The position numbers and the translations under genes are program-made. From positions 1,624,513 through 1,688,512 of the forward strand of contig NZ_BLIZ01000001.1 of the NCBI RefSeq assembly GCF_019972315.1: a stretch of 64,000 nucleotides of DNA, written 5' to 3'. The notes beneath the pieces were generated by a model that made no database searches, was not told where the DNA came from, and saw only the letters and a program-made list of their open reading frames with translations. This stretch comes from Geobacter sp. AOG1 (lineage in GTDB: Bacteria > Desulfobacterota > Desulfuromonadia > Geobacterales > Geobacteraceae). How positions within the stretch are numbered: the stretch's first letter is position 1; the number at the start of each line of letters is the position of its first letter. Shown here in pieces: positions 1 to 8,323 of the stretch.

Positions 1-1285
1 CCTTGGTGACCCTGGCGATGCGGTCCCGGTAGTTTTCCAGGTACCCGGAGGGATAGGCGTAGTATTCGAGCCGTGCCTGCTGGTTGACTATCACGTCCGG
101 CTTGGTGAATCCGAAGAGGAAGGAGTTGACTATGGAATCCTTTGCCAGAGCAAGTTCCTGATCGGTGACCGGGGCCGTGATCATGCCGGTAATGATACTG
201 CGCATGAGGGCGATGGTCTTTGCCGTGGACTCCGATTTGGTCTCGGTTTCGGCAATAAAGAGGCCGGTAAAACGTCGTCCTATATCGAAGTAGCTGTCCA
301 CGTTGTACGCCAGTCCCTGGTTGGAACGGACCTCCGTTACGAGTCGAGAGGTAAAGCCGCCACCAAGGATGTAATCCATAACCCGGATTGCGTAGAGATC
401 CGGATTGTCCTTGTCTATTCCCAGGTGCCCCATCCGGATCGCCGACTGGTTGATTTCCTTGGGAGCCAGCAGGACCTCCGGCTTCACGTCGGGGTTCGGC
501 TGGGCTATCGGCGGCAGGTCGACGGTCTGCCGTTCCCAGCCGGAAAATGCGGCATTGAGTTTGGCCAGCAGCTCGTCCCGTTTGAAGTCACCAGCCACTG
601 CCAGGATCATGTTATTGGGGTGGTAAAACCGGCGATGGAAAGCGACCAGGTCGTCGCGAGAGATTTTTTCCACCGTTGCGATGGTCGGATAGCGCCCCAG
701 TGGGTGTCCTGCGTAAACATCCTTGCGCAGTTCCCGGTCCGCCACCCCTTTCGGGTCGTCGTTCTGCCGGCGCAGCCCCTCGATGCTCCGCTTCTTCGCC
801 AGGGCTACCCGGTCTTCGCGGAAGGCCGGTTGCCGGAGGACCTGGACGAACAGGTCCAGGGTCCGGTCCAGGTTTCTGGCGAGGGTGGCGAGGGAGACAT
901 TCCCCGCATCTGCGCCAATGCTCGACTCGATGGAGGAGGCCATGAATTCCAGTTCGCTGTCCAGCTTTTCCGGCGGGAGAACCGTCGTACCGCCGCTCCG
1001 CATGACTGCGCCCGTAAGGCCGGCCAGTCCGACCTTGTCGGCCGGTTCGTAGATGCTCCCGGTGCGGATAGAGGCGGTCATGTTCACGAGCGGCAGTTCG
1101 TGGTCCTCCAGCAGGTAGACAACCATGCCGTTTGCCAGTTCGACCCGCTCGCTCTTAGGAATGGTGAAGGTAAGGGGGGCATAGGTCAGGGTGCGCGGGT
1201 CTGCCGGTAGCGGTGCCGTTGCGCAACCCGCTGCCAGAGTGCACAGCACGACGATGGGGAGCCAGATTCCTAGACGTTTTCTCAT
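1..1285 (-). CDS. M16 family peptidase-like lipoprotein, non-catalytic subunit (3' end outside window)
   Basis: Partial: 428 codons are visible and the C-terminus lies beyond position 1. The start overlaps the stop of the upstream M16 gene (ATGA), so the two are translationally coupled. The N-terminus has a signal with a lipobox-like LAAGC, suggesting an envelope lipoprotein. The protein follows the M16 (pitrilysin/processing-peptidase) fold, but the place where HXXEH should be reads AGLTGAVMRSGG, so it cannot bind catalytic zinc there. Its second domain keeps the R...GLAY pair (VRSNQGLAYNV) that the neighbouring subunit has lost. I infer it is the partner subunit of a heterodimeric metalloprotease; the substrate is unknown. 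Confidence 0.85.
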   Translation of the reverse strand, partial: MRKRLGIWLPIVVLCTLAAGCATAPLPADPRTLTYAPLTFTIPKSERVELANGMVVYLLEDHELPLVNMTASIRTGSIYEPADKVGLAGLTGAVMRSGGTTVLPPEKLDSELEFMASSIESSIGADAGNVSLATLARNLDRTLDLFVQVLRQPAFREDRVALAKKRSIEGLRRQNDDPKGVADRELRKDVYAGHPLGRYPTIATVEKISRDDLVAFHRRFYHPNNMILAVAGDFKRDELLAKLNAAFSGWERQTVDLPPIAQPNPDVKPEVLLAPKEINQSAIRMGHLGIDKDNPDLYAIRVMDYILGGGFTSRLVTEVRSNQGLAYNVDSYFDIGRRFTGLFIAETETKSESTAKTIALMRSIITGMITAPVTDQELALAKDSIVNSFLFGFTKPDVIVNQQARLEYYAYPSGYLENYRDRIARVTK

Positions 1286-2775
1286 TTCCCCACCTCCTTC
1301 TTGGTGATGAAGCCAACCGTACGGTTTTCCCGGACCAGGTATTTTTTTGCCACCCGCATGACATCGTCGGGGGTGACCTTGGCCACCTTCTGCCGATGCT
1401 CGATGAGGTAGCGCCACGTGCCGGCCACCGCCTCGTATTCGGTGAGGTTTCGAGCCAGACCGCCGTTGGAACCCATCTGGCGGACCTCTTCGTACTCCAG
1501 GCGGTTGAGTATCTGTTGCAGGTCCTGGGCCGCCACCGGCTCCCGCTGCAGTTTCTCTATCTCCGCGTAAATCGCCGTTTCAACTTCGGCAACGGTGTGG
1601 GGGGCGCGGGGAGTGGCTGCAATGATGAACAGGTTCGGGTAGCGGCTGCCGGGGGCGGAGAAGCTGCCGACGTCGGTGGCCAGCTGCTTATCTACCACCA
1701 GCTTCTTGTAGAGTCGCGAAGTCCGGCCGTCGGAAAGGAGCATGTCGATGACGTCGAACACGTAGTCGTCCGCATCGGGGAGGGTCGGTTTGTGGAAGCC
1801 GACCATGAAGTTGGGTTCCGCGTCGGCCAGGATTTCGATCCGTCGCTCCCCGTCCTGGTCCGGTTCCGTCACTGCCACCGGTGTCACTGGCGTGCCGGGG
1901 GGAATGGCACCGAAGTAGCGCTCCACCAGGGCGATGGTCTTGTCGGTATCGATGTCGCCGACAATGGCGATGATGGCGTTGTTGGGGGCGTAATACTTGT
2001 GGAGGAACGCTTCCGCCTTGGTCCGGGAGAGGTTTTCGATGTCCGACATCCAGCCGATGGTCGGCTGTCCGTAGGGGTGGGCATGGTAGGCCGCCGCGAC
2101 AAAATTCTCCCACAGCTGTCCTTCCGGCTCCGTGTCGTAGGAACGGCGCCGTTCCTCCATCACCACATCCCGCTCCGAGTAGAATTCCCGTAGCACCGCG
2201 TTCTGCATCCGGTCGCTCTCGATGGTGGCCCACAGTTCCAGCTTGTTGGCGGGGAGGTTGATGAGGTAGGTGGTGCCGTCCTTGGCCGTGAAGGCGTTGT
2301 AGCCGCTCCCGCCGTTCTTGGCGTAGATCTGGGCGAACTCTTCCTTGACCACATATTTTTCCGCCTCCGCCTCCAGCTTGTCTCGATCCTTCTTCAGGGC
2401 GGCAATACGTGCCGAATCACCTTTTTCCCGCTTGGCCTTCTCGTCCATGAGCTGGATAGCGGTCGCCTCGATCCTGTCAAGGAGCGGTTTCTCCGCTCCG
2501 TAGTCCGTCGTGCCGAGGGTCTTCGTCCCCTTGAAGAGCATGTGCTCCAAAAGGTGGGCGAGTCCCCGTTCGTCGCTCCGCTCGTCCACGCTCCCCACCT
2601 TGAACCTGATCCAGGCGGCGATGGTGGGGGAGCTGTGCCGTTCCACCAGCAGAAGCTTCATGCCGTTCTTCATGGTGTGCTCCCGGACCTTCTCCTCCAG
2701 CCCTGCGGCGTGGGCGGTGACGGCGAGGAGGGCGCACAGCAACATGCTTGTCAAAAACCGGTACAGCCTATTCAT
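1282..2775 (-). CDS. M16 family zinc metallopeptidase, catalytic subunit
   Basis: 497 aa with a clear Sec signal peptide (residues 1-24, cleavage near AHAAG). The zinc motif HLLEH is at residues 74-78, followed by the usual downstream glutamate region (VVMEERR). A long charged insertion follows the first helix (residues about 90-140). In the second M16 domain the usual R...Y substrate-positioning pair is replaced (LVVDKQLATDV), while the downstream subunit retains it. Predicted to act in the periplasm as a heterodimer with the following gene. It is 54 bases downstream of mlaD on the same strand and may be the distal part of that operon. Family assignment is firm; the substrate is not known. 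Confidence 0.92.
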   Translation of the reverse strand: MNRLYRFLTSMLLCALLAVTAHAAGLEEKVREHTMKNGMKLLLVERHSSPTIAAWIRFKVGSVDERSDERGLAHLLEHMLFKGTKTLGTTDYGAEKPLLDRIEATAIQLMDEKAKREKGDSARIAALKKDRDKLEAEAEKYVVKEEFAQIYAKNGGSGYNAFTAKDGTTYLINLPANKLELWATIESDRMQNAVLREFYSERDVVMEERRRSYDTEPEGQLWENFVAAAYHAHPYGQPTIGWMSDIENLSRTKAEAFLHKYYAPNNAIIAIVGDIDTDKTIALVERYFGAIPPGTPVTPVAVTEPDQDGERRIEILADAEPNFMVGFHKPTLPDADDYVFDVIDMLLSDGRTSRLYKKLVVDKQLATDVGSFSAPGSRYPNLFIIAATPRAPHTVAEVETAIYAEIEKLQREPVAAQDLQQILNRLEYEEVRQMGSNGGLARNLTEYEAVAGTWRYLIEHRQKVAKVTPDDVMRVAKKYLVRENRTVGFITKKEVGK

Positions 2776-2829
2776 TATTGTTACCTCTCGGATTCATGGC
2801 CCGTATCTTCGTTTCGGTAATACGGGGGT

Positions 2830-3912
2830 TCAGAACAGCGAAAATTTCACATATCGCTTCGGGTTTTCCTTGATGTCCTTCACCAGGGCGTTGGTGTCGT
2901 CTACCATCCGGTTCAGGCGATCATACAGTTCCTTGTCGTTCAGAATCTTGCCGGCGGTCCCCTCGCCGCGGTTCACCCGGGCGGTGATCTCCTCCATGGA
3001 CTGGACGGACCGGTCGGCCCGCTCCATGAGTTGCATCCCCTTGTCGTAGAATTCCCGGTCACCCAGGAGCTTGCCGACGGTGCTCTCCTTGGAGGTTAGT
3101 TTCTTGTTGAGTTCCCGTACGTCGTCGGCCGCCTGGGCGCTCTTGTCGGCAACCGTCACCAGCTTGTCGTAGAGCTGGCGATCGTGAACGAATTTGTTCA
3201 GCGACCCTTCCGAGGATTGGATGTCCTTCAGCGCCTGGTCTGCGCGATTGAGAACCCCCACCAGCCGGTTGTAAGGCTCACTCTTGCGGGTAAGCTGCCC
3301 CAAGGTCCCTTCTCCCCGGTTGACATGGCCGGCGAAGGTGTTGAGTTCCGCGGAGAGGTGAACCAGGTTGTCATACAGGCGGGGGTCCTTGGCGAACCGC
3401 CCCAGGGTCCCTTCTCCCCGGTCCATGGTGTCCATCATCCGGTTGACGCGGTCGAATGCCGATCCTGCCTTCTGCATGACGTCGTCCAGCTTTGCCACCG
3501 ACGTGCCGTAGAGGCGGGTTTCCGGATTTTCGACCACAAACTGGCTCGGGGTGACGTCCACGTACTTCTCTCCGAGGAGCCCCCTTGTCTTGACGGTGAT
3601 CAGCGAGTCCCGGCCGATCTTTTTCAGGGACTCCCGTTCGACCTCCATGATCACTTCCACCGCGTTGGTCCGGTCGGGGTGTTCGAAGCGGATATCCTTG
3701 ACCAGCCCCACGTCAACCCCTGCCAGCCAGACCGGCGCGCCGACCTTGAGCCCCGCCACGTCGGTCATGATAACCGACAGCTTGCCCTTGGGGATGAAGA
3801 ACTTGGTCTTGTCCCCCATGACCAGTATGCCGCCGCTGAAGAATATCAGTGCGGCCACGATGAAAATACCGACTTTGACCTGGGACCAGGCGACGTTGTC
3901 ACTTCGTTTCAT
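2830..3912 (-). CDS. mlaD: MlaD-family (MCE domain) phospholipid transport protein
   Basis: 360 aa. One N-terminal membrane anchor (residues about 13-32) is followed by an MCE domain (about 38-125), as in the substrate-binding MlaD ring of the Mla phospholipid transporter. The C-terminal two thirds is helical and contains five spaced repeats of the form RGEGTLGxxxxDxxLYDxL, beginning near residues 164, 198, 233, 274 and 313. Much longer than E. coli MlaD (about 180 aa). It lies downstream of mlaE and mlaF on the same strand, separated from mlaF by a dispersed hairpin element. Expected to sit in the inner membrane with its C-terminal part in the periplasm. No mlaC or mlaB is visible nearby. 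Confidence 0.9.
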   Translation of the reverse strand: MKRSDNVAWSQVKVGIFIVAALIFFSGGILVMGDKTKFFIPKGKLSVIMTDVAGLKVGAPVWLAGVDVGLVKDIRFEHPDRTNAVEVIMEVERESLKKIGRDSLITVKTRGLLGEKYVDVTPSQFVVENPETRLYGTSVAKLDDVMQKAGSAFDRVNRMMDTMDRGEGTLGRFAKDPRLYDNLVHLSAELNTFAGHVNRGEGTLGQLTRKSEPYNRLVGVLNRADQALKDIQSSEGSLNKFVHDRQLYDKLVTVADKSAQAADDVRELNKKLTSKESTVGKLLGDREFYDKGMQLMERADRSVQSMEEITARVNRGEGTAGKILNDKELYDRLNRMVDDTNALVKDIKENPKRYVKFSLF

Positions 3913-3933
3913 GGTCGTTCCGATCGAACGCGT

Positions 3934-4053
3934 CTTTTCCGCAAACTCTGCGTAAGTCTTCGGGGGTGTTTGTGCGCCGTAGCGTTGTTCATGCCCGGTT
4001 TGTGGGTACTACGGCTCCGCACATCCCCTTGACAGCCTTGATCTTGCGAAAAA
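3934..4053. repeat. Dispersed hairpin element, family B, copy 1
   Basis: Occupies the gap between mlaF and mlaD. Its reverse complement aligns along its whole length with the copy at 60790-60908. Shared blocks are TTTTTCGCAAGATCAAGGCT at one end, GCGTAG...CTACG forming an internal stem, and CTTACGCAG near the other end. Shortened relatives are at 21852-21924 and 59625-59695. Confidence 0.85.
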
Positions 4054-4110
4054 TACACGTTCTTGTATGGATTTGATAGGTACTTGAAGGAGCCCCCTCC
4101 TGGCCTGCCC

Positions 4111-4884
4111 TTACGATTCCGGCAGATGGTTGTACCTGAACAGCGACTGCTCCGTCGGGGCGAAAAACTCGGTGATCGCGGGCAGGTTGCTGGAGCACAT
4201 CTCTTCCCGGGTCCCCTCGAAAGCCAGCCGTGCCTCGTGGAGGAAGGAAAAACGCTGGGAGACGGCGAAGGCGGTCTCCATGTCGTGGGTCACCATGAGG
4301 GTGGTTTTCCCCTCCTGTTGCAGGCGGTGCATGAGGTTGCGGATGTTGTAGACCCCGATGGGGTCGAGACCCGTGGTCGGTTCGTCGAAGAAGATATACT
4401 CCGGGTCGGAGGCAAGGGCCCGGGCGATGGCGGCCCGTTTTTTCATCCCCCCCGACAGCTCGGCCGGGTAGAGGTCGATGGCCTGTTCCAGTCCGACGAA
4501 GCTGAGCTTTTCCCGGACGATTCCTTCGATTTCCCGCTCCGGAAGTTTCCCTTCCTCGAACAACCGGTAGCCGACGTTCTCACCGACGGTCATGGAGTCG
4601 AACAGTGCCCCCCCCTGGAAGACGATGGCGATGTGCTTGCGCACCCTTACCAGTTGGCTCTCTCTGAGCCCCGCCAGGGGTGTTCCGTCGATGCTGACCC
4701 GGCCGCTGTCCGGCGTGAGCAGCCCCAGCAGGAGCTTGAGGATGGTGGTCTTGCCGGCGCCGGAGACCCCCAGGATGGTCCGGTTCACCCCCCGTTCTAG
4801 GAAGAGATCGAAATCCTCCAGGATCTTCCGTCCGCCGAAGCCGAAGCAGACCTTTTCCATCCGTATGCCGCTTTCTGGTGCCAA
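4111..4884 (-). CDS. mlaF: MlaF-type ABC transporter ATP-binding protein
   Basis: 257 aa from a TTG start at 4884, chosen because AAGGAG lies 8 bases upstream and the frame further upstream is only the translated repeat element. An ATG eight codons downstream (4860) is the alternative start. It shows Walker A (GVSGAGKTTILK), the signature LSGGMKKRAAIARAL and Walker B YIFFDEPTTGLD. The LSGGM form is characteristic of Mla/TTG2-type importers. It supplies ATP-driven energy to the MlaE permease for phospholipid movement between the membranes. The downstream neighbour is mlaD and the upstream neighbour mlaE. A translation reaching back to 5064 would run through repeat A and is rejected. Confidence 0.93.
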   Translation of the reverse strand: MAPESGIRMEKVCFGFGGRKILEDFDLFLERGVNRTILGVSGAGKTTILKLLLGLLTPDSGRVSIDGTPLAGLRESQLVRVRKHIAIVFQGGALFDSMTVGENVGYRLFEEGKLPEREIEGIVREKLSFVGLEQAIDLYPAELSGGMKKRAAIARALASDPEYIFFDEPTTGLDPIGVYNIRNLMHRLQQEGKTTLMVTHDMETAFAVSQRFSFLHEARLAFEGTREEMCSSNLPAITEFFAPTEQSLFRYNHLPES

Positions 4885-4923
4885 CGTACCTGCTCCTTTA
4901 TTGTGTCTTCGACGTGAATCCGG

Positions 4924-5062
4924 GAGAGGTGAGTGTCCCGTTCTGCTCAGATACCCTCGTCCCACCGCTGTACGGCTTATTTCGCGCCGGGCCGGCTCTG
5001 CTCCATTTCGCCTACAGCGGCTGGCACTCGGGCACATTCGCTCCACGGGAGACTCACCCCTC
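4924..5062. repeat. Dispersed hairpin element, family A, copy 1
   Basis: Lies between mlaE and mlaF. The ends are imperfect inverted repeats (GAGAGGTGAGTGTCCCG and CGGGAGACTCACCCCTC). The interior forms a second stem (CCGCTGTACGGC with GCCTACAGCGG). A clearly homologous 147-base copy lies at 55601-55747 between the L,D-transpeptidase and polA. Confidence 0.9.
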
Positions 5063-5085
5063 ACTGACGCAAGTTTGAATCTGTC

Positions 5086-5856
5086 TTAGCGGAAGACGAT
5101 GAAGATCTTGGTCAGAAAAAAGTCCGATACCAGGATGAGGACCGACGCAAGCACCACGGCACGCTTGGCCGAATTTCCCACCCCCGCGGCCCCACCGCTG
5201 GTGTTGAGCCCCACGTAGCAGCTGATCATGGCGATGATCCCGCCGAAAAAGGCGGGCTTGAACACCCCCTCGATCAGGTCCTGGAACACCATGAACTGAG
5301 GGATGGATTTCCAGTACATGATCGGATTGATGCCGTAGCCGAAGGACATGATGTAGCCGCCGATCAGTGATATCGCATCGGTGACCACCGCCAGGAGGGG
5401 CATGGCTACAAGGAGTGCCTTGAGGCGCGTGGTGACGAGGCGCTTGACGATGTCAGTCCCCTCCACCCGCATGGCATCCACCTGTTCGGTGACTACCATG
5501 GTGCCGAGTTCGGCCGATATCGCGGAACCGACCCGACCTGATACCATCAGGGCGGAGAGGACCGGTCCCAATTCCTTGACCATGGTGACCGCCACCATTC
5601 CCCCCACATAGCTCGTGGCGGCGAAGGGTTTGAGCTGGATAAGGGCCTGCAGCGCCATGACCATGCCGGTGAAGAGGCCGGTCAGGGAGATGATGAAGAG
5701 GGAGCCGACGCCGATCTTGTCCATCTGGGTGGTGAATTCCCGGTAATAGAAGGGATGCCGGAAGATGTTGAGAAGCGCGCGCCAGGTAAGGGCGAAAAGC
5801 GCCTGGATTTCGAGGAAGAACAGTTTCAGCGTATTTTCGGCAAGCTTGAGGGGCAT
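5086..5856 (-). CDS. mlaE: MlaE-type phospholipid ABC transporter permease
   Basis: 256 aa integral membrane protein with five or six hydrophobic segments and the conserved MlaE core: GLFTGMVMALQ, a following KELGPVLSALMVSGRVGSA stretch, and ISAELGTMVVTEQVDAM. It forms the inner-membrane channel of the Mla lipid transporter with MlaF and MlaD. First gene of the minus-strand mla unit. Directly upstream of its ATG is a fourfold heptanucleotide repeat (5864-5891), and the ribosome binding site is weak (GGA). A hairpin element separates it from mlaF. Confidence 0.93.
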   Translation of the reverse strand: MPLKLAENTLKLFFLEIQALFALTWRALLNIFRHPFYYREFTTQMDKIGVGSLFIISLTGLFTGMVMALQALIQLKPFAATSYVGGMVAVTMVKELGPVLSALMVSGRVGSAISAELGTMVVTEQVDAMRVEGTDIVKRLVTTRLKALLVAMPLLAVVTDAISLIGGYIMSFGYGINPIMYWKSIPQFMVFQDLIEGVFKPAFFGGIIAMISCYVGLNTSGGAAGVGNSAKRAVVLASVLILVSDFFLTKIFIVFR

Positions 5857-5863
5857 AGGTTCC

Positions 5864-5891
5864 GGCTATGGGCTATGGGCTATGGGCTATG
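5864..5891. repeat. Heptanucleotide tandem repeat (GGCTATG)x4 in the mlaE leader
   Basis: Four perfect GGCTATG units plus a partial fifth (GGCT). They sit 8 bases upstream of the mlaE start codon on the minus strand, in the short gap to lon. Confidence 0.95.
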
Positions 5892-5936
5892 GGCTGATTT
5901 CCTCGTGCCCCTTGCCAATTGCCTCGCGCCTGGTTT

Positions 5937-8255
5937 TTATTGGAGCGCCTGGGTGATGGCTTCCCGCACGTCTTCCACAAAGACGAATTCCAGTTCGTTC
6001 CTGACGTCGTCGGGGACATCTTCCAGGTCCTGGCGGTTGCGGGCTGGCAGAACGATCTTTTTCACACCGGCCCGACGCGCAGCCAGCACCTTCTCCTTGA
6101 CGCCGCCGATGGCGAGCACCCGGCCGGTAAGGCTGATTTCGCCGGTCATGGCCACATCCCGGCGGGCGGGGCGGCCGGTCATGAGCGAGACGATGGCGGT
6201 GACCATAGTGATGCCGGCCGAAGGGCCGTCCTTGGGGATGCTCCCGGCCGGGACGTGGATGTGGATGTTGGCGTCGTCGAATGATGTGTCTGCAACATCC
6301 CACTCGCTGCCGTTTGCCTGCACGAAGGAGAGGGCGGCCCGGGCCGATTCCTTCATGACATCCCCGAGCGACCCGGTCAGGATCAGGTCCCCCTTCCCCT
6401 TCATCCGGGTCGCCTCGACGAAGATGATGTCGCCGCCGGCCTCGGTCCAGGCAAGCCCCGTTACCACCCCGGTCCGGTCCTTTTCCGCCGCCACCTCGTT
6501 GAAAAACCGGCGCGGGCCGAGAAACTCCTCCACCACCTCCGGTGTAACGGTCTGCCGGGCTTCCTTCCCTTGGGTGACTTCCTTTGCCACCTTGCGGCAG
6601 ATGGTGGCGATGTTCCGCTGCAGGTTGCGGACCCCTGCTTCGCGGGTGTAGTCGCCGATTATTCTGGCGACTGCCGCCGGTTCGAAAGCTGGCGGGACAT
6701 CGTGGAGACCGTTCTCTTCGATCTCTTTCGGGATGAGAAAGCGGGCGGCGATCATCTCCTTCTCTTCGGTTGTGTAACCGGCGAGGGGGAGCACCTCCAT
6801 CCGATCCCTGAGGGGTGGCGGGATCGGGTCGAGCTGGTTCGCCGTGGTGATGAACATGACGTTGGTGAGATCGAAGGGGACATCCAGGTAGTGGTCGGTG
6901 AAGGAAAAATTCTGCTCCGGATCGAGCACCTCCAGAAGGGCGCTGGCCGGGTCGCCGCGGAAGTCAAGACCGACTTTGTCCACCTCGTCCAGCATGAAGA
7001 CCGGATTGTTGCTGCCGGCCCGGTAGATTTCCTGGATGATCCGGCCGGGGAGGGCGCCGATGTAGGTACGGCGGTGACCGCGGATCTCCGCCTCGTCCCG
7101 CATCCCGCCGAGGGAGATGCGGATGAACTTGCGCCCCAGTGCGCGGGCGATGGATTTGCCGAGGCTGGTCTTCCCCACCCCCGGAGGGCCCACGAAGCAG
7201 AGGATCGGCCCCTTCATCTTTTCACGGAGGGAGCGGACCGCCAGATATTCGAGGATGCGTTCCTTCACCTTCTTCAGGTTGTAGTGGTCCTCGTTGAGGA
7301 CCTCTTCGGCCTGGTTGATGTCCCGGTTGTCGGTGGTGCCGCTCTGCCAGGGCATGCCGGTCAGGTAGTCCATATAGGTGCGGGAGACGGTGTACTCGGG
7401 GGATGCGGGGTTGATCCGTTCCAGTCGCTTGAGTTCCTTATCGGCGATCTTCTTCACCTCGTCCGGCATCCGCGCGGAATCCAGCTTGCGGCGCAGGTCG
7501 GTGAGCTCGGCGGAACGGGAGTCCTCCTCTCCCAGCTCTTCCTGGATCTGTTTCATCTGCTCCCGGAGGATGAATTCCTTCTGGGTCTTGCCGACCCGCT
7601 TGGTCACTTCGGCCTGCACCTCTCCCTTGACCTGCAGTCGCTGGACCTCGGCGGTCAGCTGCATGTAGACCTTCTTCAGCCGCTCCAGGGGATCGACGGT
7701 CTCAAGCAACGTCTGTTGCTCTTCCAGGGGGAGATTGATGTAGAGGGCCACCAGGTCCGACAGACGGGCCGGGTTGTCGATGTAGTCGATCATCTTCATC
7801 ACGTCGTCGGGAAGGGGCCGGCCGTAGGAGAGGGCGATCTTGAGGAGGGCGTTGAGGCTCGAAACGAGGGCTTCGGAGACCATAGTTTTTTCGGAGAACT
7901 CACGAATCTGTTCAACCCGGGCCAGCGTTACCGGCTTGTCCTCGATGGTGCCGGTCAGGCGGATGCGCGACAGGCCTTCAAGGGTCGCCTTGCCACCTCC
8001 ATCCGGAAGCCGCTGGATCTGGGTGACCCGGCATGCGGTGCCGACCTCGTGCAGCGACGATAGCAGATCGCCGGCCGGCTCCGGCCGGAGCATCGCCAGG
8101 GCCACCATGTTGTCATGCCAGGTGGCTTCCTCGAAAATGGCGACCTCCTCCTGTTTGAGAAAGAGGGGGAAGATCATGTAGGGGAACGCCACCATCTCCC
8201 GCAGAGGGTAGAGGGGGATGACCTCCGGTACGGTGATTGTCGAGTGGTCCGGCAT
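5937..8255 (-). CDS. lon: ATP-dependent protease Lon
   Basis: 772 aa from the ATG at 8255, which has AAGGA 8 bases upstream; codons further upstream look like leader. Order of parts: N-terminal LON substrate-binding domain (about 10-205), coiled-coil region, AAA+ module with Walker A GPPGVGKTSLGK and Walker B MLDEVDK, and C-terminal S16 protease domain with catalytic Ser in DGPSAGITMV and the paired Lys in GGVKEKVLAA. Length fits bacterial LonA (about 780 aa). A cytosolic quality-control and regulatory protease. It lies downstream of the ABC-F gene with a 68-base gap and reads in the same direction. A second, different Lon-family protease is encoded at 28915-31341. Confidence 0.97.
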   Translation of the reverse strand: MPDHSTITVPEVIPLYPLREMVAFPYMIFPLFLKQEEVAIFEEATWHDNMVALAMLRPEPAGDLLSSLHEVGTACRVTQIQRLPDGGGKATLEGLSRIRLTGTIEDKPVTLARVEQIREFSEKTMVSEALVSSLNALLKIALSYGRPLPDDVMKMIDYIDNPARLSDLVALYINLPLEEQQTLLETVDPLERLKKVYMQLTAEVQRLQVKGEVQAEVTKRVGKTQKEFILREQMKQIQEELGEEDSRSAELTDLRRKLDSARMPDEVKKIADKELKRLERINPASPEYTVSRTYMDYLTGMPWQSGTTDNRDINQAEEVLNEDHYNLKKVKERILEYLAVRSLREKMKGPILCFVGPPGVGKTSLGKSIARALGRKFIRISLGGMRDEAEIRGHRRTYIGALPGRIIQEIYRAGSNNPVFMLDEVDKVGLDFRGDPASALLEVLDPEQNFSFTDHYLDVPFDLTNVMFITTANQLDPIPPPLRDRMEVLPLAGYTTEEKEMIAARFLIPKEIEENGLHDVPPAFEPAAVARIIGDYTREAGVRNLQRNIATICRKVAKEVTQGKEARQTVTPEVVEEFLGPRRFFNEVAAEKDRTGVVTGLAWTEAGGDIIFVEATRMKGKGDLILTGSLGDVMKESARAALSFVQANGSEWDVADTSFDDANIHIHVPAGSIPKDGPSAGITMVTAIVSLMTGRPARRDVAMTGEISLTGRVLAIGGVKEKVLAARRAGVKKIVLPARNRQDLEDVPDDVRNELEFVFVEDVREAITQALQ

Positions 8256-8323
8256 GGTTTGCATCCTTGTATTCGGGGTACGCTGCCGGTGCAGGGGCTC
8301 GCGGGTCTTTAAAGAGTAACCAG

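Noticed and set aside
4924-5062. Element A as a small protein gene (open frames with similar peptides in both copies)
   Set aside because: The similarity follows from DNA homology of the palindrome. Frames lack ribosome binding sites and the ends are inverted repeats.
4885-5064. 60-residue N-terminal extension of MlaF
   Set aside because: It is translated repeat A. The TTG at 4884 has a proper ribosome binding site and gives the normal family length.
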